From the NCBI GenBank assembly GCA_903885865.1, contig CAISKH010000242.1, positions 1 through 7,033 on the forward strand: a stretch of 7,033 nucleotides of DNA, in the 5' to 3' direction. This DNA comes from an uncultured Mucilaginibacter sp. (GTDB taxonomy: Bacteria > Bacteroidota > Bacteroidia > Sphingobacteriales > Sphingobacteriaceae). Of this stretch, positions 1-5,999 are shown piece by piece; within the stretch, counting starts at the first letter, position 1, and each line of letters opens with the position of its first letter. A model generated the notes under the pieces. It searched no databases and was not told where the DNA came from. It saw only the letters and a list, made by a program, of their open reading frames with translations. Position numbers and translations under genes: made by a program.

Positions 1-1
1 C

Positions 2-259
2 ATTGATTTTAAAGAAGGCGTAAAATTTGTTACCCAAATAAAAAACTTATTGCCCGATGAACGCATGGCGCAATGGGCCATCCGCTGGATATTGGACCAT
101 CCCGAAGTTACTACCGTAATACCCGGCGCGTCAAAAGTAGCGCAGGTGCACAGCAATGTAGAGGCATCGGCTTTGCCAAATTTACTACAGCAAACGCATG
201 ATGCTTTAAGGAAGCTGTATGATGAGGAGATAGCTGGTAAAATAAGGGGGCATTTTTAA
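2..259 (+). CDS. Aldo/keto reductase, C-terminal fragment (5' end outside window)
   Basis: The frame is open from the window edge and ends with TAA at 257-259, giving about 85 residues of a larger protein. The segment QWAIRWILDHPEVTTVIPGA is the typical C-terminal part of the aldo/keto reductase (TIM-barrel, NADPH-dependent) family. There, the helix with the A-I-R-W-I-L pattern is followed by a strand with T-V-I-P-G-A-S, and the next residues contact the cofactor phosphate. The end (LYDEEIAGKIRGHF) also fits the family. The catalytic Asp-Tyr-Lys-His residues lie upstream of the window, so substrate and subfamily cannot be judged. A TTG at 50 could be read as a start, but the frame continues upstream with family-like sequence, so this is a truncated gene and not a small one. 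The next gene begins 62 bases downstream on the same strand; shared transcription is possible but unproven. Confidence 0.85.
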   Translation: MDFKEGVKFVTQIKNLLPDERMAQWAIRWILDHPEVTTVIPGASKVAQVHSNVEASALPNLLQQTHDALRKLYDEEIAGKIRGHF

Positions 260-321
260 TAGAAAACCATGTAATTAAATTGTTTCATAATACCTTTAGT
301 ATTTATTCGTTAAATTTGGGA

Positions 322-1584
322 ATGAAGCATTTTAAATACCTTTTACCTTTTGCCTTTTGCCTTTTACCTCTTCTCACAAGGGCTGCTTCTATACTCATGC
401 CCATGGACGAGGTGCAAAAAAATCATTTAAAGGCTTACGGCATCGCTTTTTTGGTATTGAAGAATGGCGGCGAGGTTGACTGGCTGCTTAATTACCGCGG
501 CGGCAGCTTCATGACCAAATATGATAAAAAACTGGAGGACGAATGCAATATCCGCGGGGTTAGCTACGAGGTTTTGCCCGATGCTAAGGTAAGCGAGATC
601 ATTACACAAGTAAGCGACCCCTCAGTTAATATGGACCTGGTGAAGCTGGAAAAAGCGCCTAAAATAGCGGTGTATTCGCCTAAAAACAAGCTGCCTTGGG
701 ACGACGCGGTTACGATGGTGCTAAAATATGCTGAGATACCCTTCGATTTGGTTTATGATGAAGAAGTGTTGCGCGGCGATCTGCCTAAATACGACTGGCT
801 GCACCTGCACCACGAAGATTTTACGGGCCAGTACAGCAAGTTTTTTGCCGGGTTCAGTAACGCGTCGTGGTATATAGAGGATAAAAGGGTACAGGAAGAA
901 ATGGCTGCAAAGCTGGGTTTTAAAAAAGTATCAAAAATGAAATTGGCCGTTGCCGAGCATATTCGCGATTTTTGCGCGGGCGGCGGCTTTTTGTTTGCCA
1001 TGTGTTCAGGCACGGAAACTTTTGATATCGCACTGGCCGCCGCTAATACCGATATATGCGAAAGTATGTTTGACGGCGATGCTGCCGACCCCGCCGCACA
1101 ATCCAAACTTGATTTTAGCCAGACTTTCGCATTTCAAAATTTTACGCTGGATGATAATCCGTTTTCGCACCGGTTCAGCGATATTGATGTAACCAGTACG
1201 CGAAAGGTTGACCAGGTGAACGACTTTTTTACGCTGTTTGATTTTTCGGCCAAATGGGATGTGGTGCCCAGCATGTTAACACAAAATCATGATAAAGTGG
1301 TTAAAGGTTTTATGGGGTTAACTACAGCATTTGATAAAAGCAAGCTTAAACCCGGGGTAACCATAATGGGCGAAATGAAAACCGCCAATGAAGCGCGTTA
1401 TATACATGGCGAATACGGCAAAGGGCAATGGACATTTTACAGCGGCCACGACCCGGAAGATTACCAGCATAATGTTAGCGATCCGCCAACTGATTTGAAT
1501 TTGCACCCTAACTCGCCGGGCTACAGGCTGATATTAAATAATGTATTGTTCCCTGCGGCAAAGAAGAAGAAACAGAAGACATGA
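322..1584 (+). CDS. Exported GATase-like protein of unknown function, copy 1 (often auto-named 'asparagine synthetase B')
   Basis: A protein of 420 residues. I chose the ATG at 322 over an upstream TTG at 280 because it gives a clean signal peptide (K2, K5, then a hydrophobic stretch to about A21/A22) that matches the paralogue downstream. The mature part opens with SILMPMDEVQKNHLKAYGIA. Visible motifs are W-L-H-L-H-H-E-D-F (159-167), a glycine-rich turn G-G-G-F-L-F-A-M-C-S-G (220-230) resembling the nucleophile elbow of class I glutamine amidotransferase-like folds (candidate nucleophile C228), and S-G-H-D-P-E (374-379) near the end, where such folds place a His/Glu pair. The tail is basic, KKKKQKT. 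From memory, homologues in Bacteroidota are often labelled asparagine synthetase B. That name is not supported: there is no N-terminal nucleophile Cys2 and no ATP-pyrophosphatase SGGxDS motif, and the protein is exported. The periplasmic location and fold are inferred; substrate and reaction are unknown. It has a paralogue 66 bases downstream. Confidence 0.85.
   Translation: MKHFKYLLPFAFCLLPLLTRAASILMPMDEVQKNHLKAYGIAFLVLKNGGEVDWLLNYRGGSFMTKYDKKLEDECNIRGVSYEVLPDAKVSEIITQVSDPSVNMDLVKLEKAPKIAVYSPKNKLPWDDAVTMVLKYAEIPFDLVYDEEVLRGDLPKYDWLHLHHEDFTGQYSKFFAGFSNASWYIEDKRVQEEMAAKLGFKKVSKMKLAVAEHIRDFCAGGGFLFAMCSGTETFDIALAAANTDICESMFDGDAADPAAQSKLDFSQTFAFQNFTLDDNPFSHRFSDIDVTSTRKVDQVNDFFTLFDFSAKWDVVPSMLTQNHDKVVKGFMGLTTAFDKSKLKPGVTIMGEMKTANEARYIHGEYGKGQWTFYSGHDPEDYQHNVSDPPTDLNLHPNSPGYRLILNNVLFPAAKKKKQKT
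339..366 (+). repeat. Heptanucleotide tandem repeat CCTTTTR (4 copies) inside signal-peptide codons
   Basis: Four consecutive 7-base units, CCTTTTA, CCTTTTG, CCTTTTG, CCTTTTA, run from 339 to 366 and then decay into CCTCTTC. They encode the hydrophobic core of the signal peptide of the first exported paralogue. Because the unit is not a multiple of three, gain or loss of one copy would shift the frame near the start of the gene. The paralogue has a decayed version, two exact units at 1668-1681 followed by CCTTTC. Confidence 0.85.
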
Positions 1585-1607
1585 TTAGAGATTAGAGATT
1601 AGAGATT
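1584..1607 (+). repeat. Heptanucleotide tandem repeat ATTAGAG (3.4 copies)
   Basis: Three full ATTAGAG units (1584-1590, 1591-1597, 1598-1604) plus ATT follow each other exactly. The first base is the last base of the TGA stop codon (1582-1584) of the preceding gene. The array fills the first third of the 66-base gap between the two paralogues. Short heptamer arrays of this kind are dispersed between genes in some bacteria; whether this one is dispersed in the genome cannot be seen here. No hairpin or clear promoter was found in the rest of the gap. A TATAAT hexamer at 1625-1630 is present, but Bacteroidota normally use a different -7 element. Confidence 0.85.
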
Positions 1608-1650
1608 CATTATGTTAAGCAGGGTATAATACAGCTCAATTTATATAGGT

Positions 1651-2997
1651 ATGAAAAACATAAAATACCTTTTACCTTTTACCTTTCTCCTTTTAACCTT
1701 CTTCAGTAGGGCTGCCTCCATATTGATACCTATGGACGATGTGCAGAAAGATCATTTAAAATCATACGGTATTGCTTTTTGGGTATTGCAAAACGGTGAG
1801 GAGGTTGATTGGCTGCTTAATTACCGCGGCGGCAGCTTTATGGCTAAATATGATAAAAAAACCGAGGATGAATGCAAGGTACGGGGCGTTACCTACGAGG
1901 TGCTGGCGGATGCTAAGGTAGCCGAGATAGTTACCCAAATAAACGACCCCTCGGTTAATATGGACCTGGTAAAACTGTTTAAGGCGCCCAGGATGGCCGT
2001 TTATTCGCCTAAGGTTGGGATCAAACCTTCGGACGACGCCGTAATAATCGTATTAAAATATGCCGAGATACCTTTTGATGTTATTTACGATGAGGAAGTT
2101 TTAAAAGGCGACTTACCTAAATACGACTGGCTGCACCTGCACCATGAAGATTTTACGGGGCAGTACAGTAAAACGGGGCGTGGCAGGATGAGTGCGGAAG
2201 TGGTGATGGAAGACAGGGCCATACAGGAAGGTACAGCGCATAAATATGGCTTTGAAAAAGTATCAAAAATGAAACTGGCCGTAGCCCAGCGCATCCGCGA
2301 TTTTTGCGCGGGGGGCGGGTTTTTATTTGCCATGTGCTCGGGTGCTGATAGTTTTGATATTGCCCTTGCCGCGGCCAATACCGATATAGTTGACGAAACC
2401 TATGACGGCGATCCGCCCGACCCGAAGGCACAATCTAAACTTGATTTCAGCCAAACCTTCGCGTTTCAGAATTTCAAAGTGGTTACCAATTCGAACCAAC
2501 GGGGCTTTAGCGATATTGATACCGGCCCTACACGATATGTTGCGCCTGAAGATGATTTTTTTACCCTGTTTGATTTTTCGGCCAAATGGGATGTAGTGCC
2601 CAGTATGCTCACACAGGACCATGAAAGGGTAATACATGGTTTTAACGGTTTATGCACTGCTTTTAACAAAAGCAAAATTAAACCCAGCGTAACCATTATG
2701 GGCGAAATGAAAACCGGCAACGAGGCCCGTTATATTCACGGCGAATACGGCAAAGGGCAATGGACCTATTACGGCGGCCATGACCCCGAACGGCAGCAAG
2801 GCGGCGGCGGTGGCCGGGGAAATTATGGCGGGGGCTTTAACGGTGGTGGCAATTTTGGCGGCGGTGGCGGTGGTTTTGGCGGCGGTGGCCGTGGTACAGG
2901 AACCGATTTGAGCTTGCACCCCAACTCGCCGGGCTACAGGTTGATCTTAAACAATGTGCTGTTCCCCGCAGCGAGGAAGAAGAAACAGAAGACGTAA
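1651..2997 (+). CDS. Exported GATase-like protein of unknown function, copy 2, with glycine-rich insert
   Basis: A protein of 448 residues starting at ATG 1651 with a signal peptide (K2, K5, hydrophobic to about A21/A22) like that of the upstream copy. It is a clear full-length paralogue. It shares SILIPMDD near the mature N-terminus, W-L-H-L-H-H-E-D-F, the turn G-G-G-F-L-F-A-M-C-S-G with candidate nucleophile C229, G-E-Y-G-K-G-Q-W, and the segment HPNSPGYRLILNNVLFPAA before a basic RKKKQKT tail. Two regions differ. The stretch just after GQYSK (TGRGRMSAEVV here, FFAGFSNASWY in copy 1) has the same length but little similarity. After G-H-D-P-E (376-380) there is a 34-residue glycine-rich insert (384-417) where copy 1 has only a short linker. 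The automatic family name asparagine synthetase B is unsupported for the same reasons as in copy 1. Export and a class I GATase-like fold are inferred; the biological role is unknown. The gene ends just before a large inverted repeat and faces a convergent porin gene. Confidence 0.85.
   Translation: MKNIKYLLPFTFLLLTFFSRAASILIPMDDVQKDHLKSYGIAFWVLQNGEEVDWLLNYRGGSFMAKYDKKTEDECKVRGVTYEVLADAKVAEIVTQINDPSVNMDLVKLFKAPRMAVYSPKVGIKPSDDAVIIVLKYAEIPFDVIYDEEVLKGDLPKYDWLHLHHEDFTGQYSKTGRGRMSAEVVMEDRAIQEGTAHKYGFEKVSKMKLAVAQRIRDFCAGGGFLFAMCSGADSFDIALAAANTDIVDETYDGDPPDPKAQSKLDFSQTFAFQNFKVVTNSNQRGFSDIDTGPTRYVAPEDDFFTLFDFSAKWDVVPSMLTQDHERVIHGFNGLCTAFNKSKIKPSVTIMGEMKTGNEARYIHGEYGKGQWTYYGGHDPERQQGGGGGRGNYGGGFNGGGNFGGGGGGFGGGGRGTGTDLSLHPNSPGYRLILNNVLFPAARKKKQKT
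2800..2901 (+). repeat. Glycine-codon minisatellite encoding a 34-residue Gly-rich insert
   Basis: This GGC/GGT-rich tract encodes residues 384-417 of the second exported paralogue. 24 of the 34 residues are Gly; the others are only N, F, Y, R and T. A 16-base direct repeat (TTTTGGCGGCGGTGGC) occurs at 2853-2868 and 2874-2889, a 21-base period that gives two seven-residue units of one Phe followed by six mostly Gly residues. The period is a multiple of three, so copy-number change would keep the frame. The tract is absent from the upstream paralogue. Confidence 0.85.
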
Positions 2998-3073
2998 GCC
3001 CACCGGCCCCCTAAAGGGGGAGTAATAGAACATACCAGCCGCTTAATCACCCCCCTTCAGGGGGCCGGGGGGC
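2998..3073. terminator. Long GC-rich inverted repeat between convergent genes (bidirectional terminator or dispersed palindrome)
   Basis: Two 23-base arms, 2998-3020 and 3051-3073, are inverted complements with 21 of 23 positions matching, separated by a 30-base spacer. Each arm also contains its own small hairpin: CCCCC-TAAA-GGGGG at 3007-3020 and CCCCC-TTCA-GGGGG at 3051-3064. The element begins directly after the stop codon of the second paralogue and ends 3 bases before the stop codon of the convergent porin gene, so it can fold in transcripts from both sides. There is no long T-run on the plus strand; on the minus strand the read-out is also not T-rich, so a classical intrinsic terminator is not certain. 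From memory, C/G-run palindromes of this type are common between genes in Bacteroidota, so it may also be a copy of a dispersed repeat. Confidence 0.65.
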
Positions 3074-3076
3074 GAC

Positions 3077-5185
3077 CTACTCAAAAAACATCCAGCTCAC
3101 CCCAAATTTAAGTACATGGTCCTGTTGCGGGTAGCGGTATACTGTATAGTATCCTTTGCTGAACAGCCCCTGGTTGGCATAATCATACGCTACAAAAAGG
3201 TTTGTTTTTTGTATGGTGCCCTTTAAAAATACAGTTGCCACCGGGTATGACGAGAAAGTAACATTAGGCCCGTTATAAAACTGCCCCAACCCTATGGCAT
3301 ATGATGGCGCTGTGTAGGGCGTGTTGTAACGTACATTCATACCTACCGACGAATGTAAAACATCAAATAAAAATGAATTATAATAAAGGCTGCTATAAGT
3401 GTACAACTCTGGTACGCGAAGTGTTGATTGATAATCTGTTTTCTCGTACACCAAAAAATTATCAAAGTGCAGGTCGTGCCACGAAAGGTTTTTACCGAAG
3501 CTCACCTTAAGCAGATTAATAGGATTGGTTAGCTGTACCGGGTGCGCATCGATACCGCCCGGTTGCGCGGTAAAATACAGGTAATCGGCTATTAAAAAGT
3601 ATTCTGCCTTCAGGTCGAGCTGCAAGACATTATTAATGTAATTAAAAGAGACGCTGGTGGTTTTTTGATTGTGAAAGTTATTATGAAATATATAATGGTT
3701 TGATATCCAGTTAGTGGCCACCAACGGCGCCGAACTGCTTTGTATATAACCATCCAATATAATTTTACCTTCCTTGTTGTTCCCGGCTAACAATGCTTTT
3801 GCGTCGTAAATAAAATCGCCGAAATTACGGCCAGCAGCTATCTGGTTTATATTGGCTTCTAAATTTATTTTATCGCTAAAACGATAGCTTAGTTTGCCTT
3901 TAACCGTAATATTCTGGAAGGAACCACTCTGTTTCTGATCGGGCGCCCTCAGTTTTACGCCGAATTGATTAACGGTGGTATCGCTTACGTATTGGGTATA
4001 ATGATAAAGATCATGCGTAAGCCCCAGGTCGAGCTTCAATTCATTCTTCACAAACTGCTGCGACTTGCCGCGCAGGTAAAAGCTGTAGGAGAAATCATTT
4101 TGCACATGCGTTAAACTCAACGAATCTCTCGATCTGTTTGAACTAAAGTAATAATCAGGAAATACCTGGTAGGTATCAGCATCATTTTGCAGGAACTCAT
4201 AGGTGGTAACATTATAGTTAAAGGTATAAGCTACCCGTTGCGTGGGCAATATGTTCGCTGATTTTTTTCCGTATAAGGTGTCTATGCGGCCAATATAATA
4301 AAACTGTTTGATATAAAATCCTCCGGTTTTCCAGTTCTCATAAGTATTGGGCAACCGTACTTGTTCGGTAGTTTTATCAAACGAACCCCTCGCGCTGGTA
4401 AAAACCGAATCGTCTAATATCGACCCGGTTTCTGGGGATTTCAGGTTATTGAATACCAGGTTGCCCAGCAGGTTATAACGCTTGCTTTTTGATTCGTACC
4501 AGGTAAAAATCGCTGCGTTAAAATCGCTTACATTTTGCCCCAGCACACGGTTACTGGCATAAAACCCCCGTGAGCCAATGAAATTCAGGTTAAAACCAAC
4601 GTTCCAGTTAGGTTTAATATTTTGCGTATGCAGTATTTTAAATAGTTGTTCGGCTGTGTTGGCGGTAAATAATGATAGTACGGTTAATGGCACGCGGGCA
4701 TTGTAATATTGTACATCCTGCGGGGTTAACAGGTAGGGGTCAAGGGCATGCATGCCTACATCAAAGCCAATAATTTTCGATGGCTCGAACAATAAACTTC
4801 TCGCTGCTAATCCCAGGGTGCTACCCAAACTTATTTTAGGCGACCTCGGCTGAAAAAGTACGCTGTAATTTTCAAAATTTGCCAGCGTTGTATCAATAGG
4901 AAACAGCTGTGTGCTATCTTTAAGCAGGGCCTCGTTGGTTATTTTAATAAACTTTGAACTGAAAACAACCGAGTCGCGCCTGCTTTCTTCGCGCTTACGC
5001 AACGTATCCATTTGTTGTTCGGGGGTAAGGTTCTTGCCAAACCCCTTTAATGCCGAAGTATCGCCCACAAAACCGTTTGGTACCCGCTGCTGCGGAGGGA
5101 AAGCAGGATTATATTGTTGTGCAAGCGCTGCCTGCGCCGTAATACAGATCAGCAATACCAGGATGTATTTTAACTTATCGGGCAT
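3077..5185 (-). CDS. Putative outer-membrane porin (Bacteroidota Porin_10-like family)
   Basis: A protein of 702 residues. The N-terminus is a good signal peptide: K4 and K6, hydrophobic 7-17, likely cut after A22 in AALA-QQ. Residues about 23-115 form a Pro/Gln-rich and then charged segment (LRKREESRRD) that is probably periplasmic. From about residue 118 on, the sequence alternates polar and aromatic/hydrophobic residues in many short strands with Y, F, N and S enrichment, as expected for an outer-membrane beta-barrel. It ends in the aromatic-rich strand KFGVSWMFFE. The overall look and length fit the Bacteroidota 'putative porin' family (PF14121, from memory). The only in-frame start that keeps the signal peptide is the ATG at 5183-5185, which lies inside the end of the upstream phosphorylase gene (11-base overlap), suggesting coupled translation. 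Substrate is unknown; a nucleoside-related cargo is suggested only by the neighbour. It is the last gene of the minus-strand cluster and runs into the inverted repeat. Confidence 0.82.
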   Translation of the reverse strand: MPDKLKYILVLLICITAQAALAQQYNPAFPPQQRVPNGFVGDTSALKGFGKNLTPEQQMDTLRKREESRRDSVVFSSKFIKITNEALLKDSTQLFPIDTTLANFENYSVLFQPRSPKISLGSTLGLAARSLLFEPSKIIGFDVGMHALDPYLLTPQDVQYYNARVPLTVLSLFTANTAEQLFKILHTQNIKPNWNVGFNLNFIGSRGFYASNRVLGQNVSDFNAAIFTWYESKSKRYNLLGNLVFNNLKSPETGSILDDSVFTSARGSFDKTTEQVRLPNTYENWKTGGFYIKQFYYIGRIDTLYGKKSANILPTQRVAYTFNYNVTTYEFLQNDADTYQVFPDYYFSSNRSRDSLSLTHVQNDFSYSFYLRGKSQQFVKNELKLDLGLTHDLYHYTQYVSDTTVNQFGVKLRAPDQKQSGSFQNITVKGKLSYRFSDKINLEANINQIAAGRNFGDFIYDAKALLAGNNKEGKIILDGYIQSSSAPLVATNWISNHYIFHNNFHNQKTTSVSFNYINNVLQLDLKAEYFLIADYLYFTAQPGGIDAHPVQLTNPINLLKVSFGKNLSWHDLHFDNFLVYEKTDYQSTLRVPELYTYSSLYYNSFLFDVLHSSVGMNVRYNTPYTAPSYAIGLGQFYNGPNVTFSSYPVATVFLKGTIQKTNLFVAYDYANQGLFSKGYYTVYRYPQQDHVLKFGVSWMFFE

Positions 5186-5999
5186 TTAAACCGGCAATCA
5201 ATTCTTTAAGTATCAATGTCATTTTGGGTTCGGCGGCCTGGGCCACCGCTATTATTTCTTCCACCGAAACTGGTTTTAGCTGTTCAGGAAAGCCCTCATC
5301 GGTCAATACCGATATGGCAAACACCGGCAGGCCCATGTGGTTGGCTACTATTACTTCGGGTACGGTGCTCATTCCCACGGCATCGCCGCCAATTATTCTT
5401 AAATATTTATACTCGGCCCTTGTTTCCAGGTTGGGGCCGGGTACGGCAACATACACGCCTTTATGGCAAAGTATATTGTTTTTTTTGGCGATGGTTAAAG
5501 CCTTGTCAATTAACACGTGGTTATAGGGTTCGCTCATATCAGGAAAGCGCGGACCCATACTTGAATCGTTCCTGCCCAGCAACGGATTATCAGGCTGCAG
5601 GTTGATATGGTCCTCGATCACCATCAGGTCGCCTTTTTTAAAAGCGGGGTTTAAAGCGCCGCTCGCGTTTGATACGAACAAGGTTTTTATTCCCAGCATT
5701 TTCAACACCCTAACGGGGAAAGTGATTTGCTGCATGCTATAACCCTCATAATAATGCAAACGGCCCTGCATAGCAACTACTTTTACACCCGCCAGTTTGC
5801 CGAATATCAATTTACCCGAATGAAACTCCAGCGTAGAAATAGGAAAATCGGGGATGTTTGAATACATGAACTGTTTTTCAATGGCTATCTCGTTAACCAG
5901 GGCGCCGAGGCCCGTGCCTAAAATTATACCCGCTTCGGGCTCAAAATCGCCTATGCGGCTTTTAATGTAACTGGTGGTGCTCTCTATATTTTCTAACAT
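5175..5999 (-). CDS. punA: Purine nucleoside phosphorylase, family 2 (trimeric PNP/MTAP type)
   Basis: A cytoplasmic enzyme of 274 residues, normal for the trimeric PNP family, which splits purine nucleosides with phosphate into base and (deoxy)ribose 1-phosphate. Family motifs in order: phosphate-binding G-T-G-L-G (28-32), T-L-E-F-H-S-G (56-62), Q-G-R-L-H-Y-Y-E-G-Y (78-87), V-S-N-A-S-G-A-L-N-P (109-118), D-H-I-N-L (130-134), G-P-N-L-E-T-R-A-E-Y (188-197, base-binding E192), G-D-A-V-G-M-S-T-V-P-E (205-215) and L-T-D-E-G (232-236). By recalled alignment, D234 sits where human PNP has Asn243, and V246 where it has His257. Both match human MTA phosphorylase, while E192 is PNP-like, so preference among 6-oxo, 6-amino and 5'-methylthio substrates is open. 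The ATG at 5999 is preferred to a TTG at 6020. The start lies 38 bases inside the lpxK end and the stop overlaps the porin start, so this is the middle gene of a coupled cluster. Confidence 0.93.
   Translation of the reverse strand: MLENIESTTSYIKSRIGDFEPEAGIILGTGLGALVNEIAIEKQFMYSNIPDFPISTLEFHSGKLIFGKLAGVKVVAMQGRLHYYEGYSMQQITFPVRVLKMLGIKTLFVSNASGALNPAFKKGDLMVIEDHINLQPDNPLLGRNDSSMGPRFPDMSEPYNHVLIDKALTIAKKNNILCHKGVYVAVPGPNLETRAEYKYLRIIGGDAVGMSTVPEVIVANHMGLPVFAISVLTDEGFPEQLKPVSVEEIIAVAQAAEPKMTLILKELIAGLNAR

Noticed and set aside
311..318. TAAATTTG, matching the Bacteroidota -7 promoter pattern TAnnTTTG
   Set aside because: It ends three bases before the ATG, so it would give an essentially leaderless transcript, and no TTG -33 element is at the right distance. 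Possible, but too weak to annotate.
280..321. Upstream TTG start for the first exported paralogue
   Set aside because: It would add 14 residues before the signal peptide; the paralogue starts at the equivalent of ATG 322.
322..384. Lipoprotein signal peptide using Cys13 in the first paralogue
   Set aside because: Cys13 lies within the hydrophobic core with hydrophobic residues after it, and the paralogue has no Cys there; an ordinary signal peptide fits better.
753..1106. 117-codon minus-strand open frame opposite the first exported paralogue
   Set aside because: It lies entirely antisense to a well-supported gene. A similar antisense frame at 2085-2378 lies opposite the paralogue, which only reflects conserved codons on the real strand. 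No family features.
1584..1607. CRISPR-like or attachment-site repeat
   Set aside because: The units are 7 bases with no spacers and no integrase or cas gene nearby; it is a simple tandem repeat.
2323..2637. Minus-strand open frames (also 2153-2431, 2466-2720, 2650-2919) opposite the second paralogue
   Set aside because: Mutually overlapping antisense frames with no signal peptide, motif or spacing of a gene.
5216..5605. 129-codon plus-strand open frame opposite the purine phosphorylase gene
   Set aside because: Antisense to a strongly conserved enzyme gene; the translation is Pro/Arg/Leu-rich with no recognisable domain.
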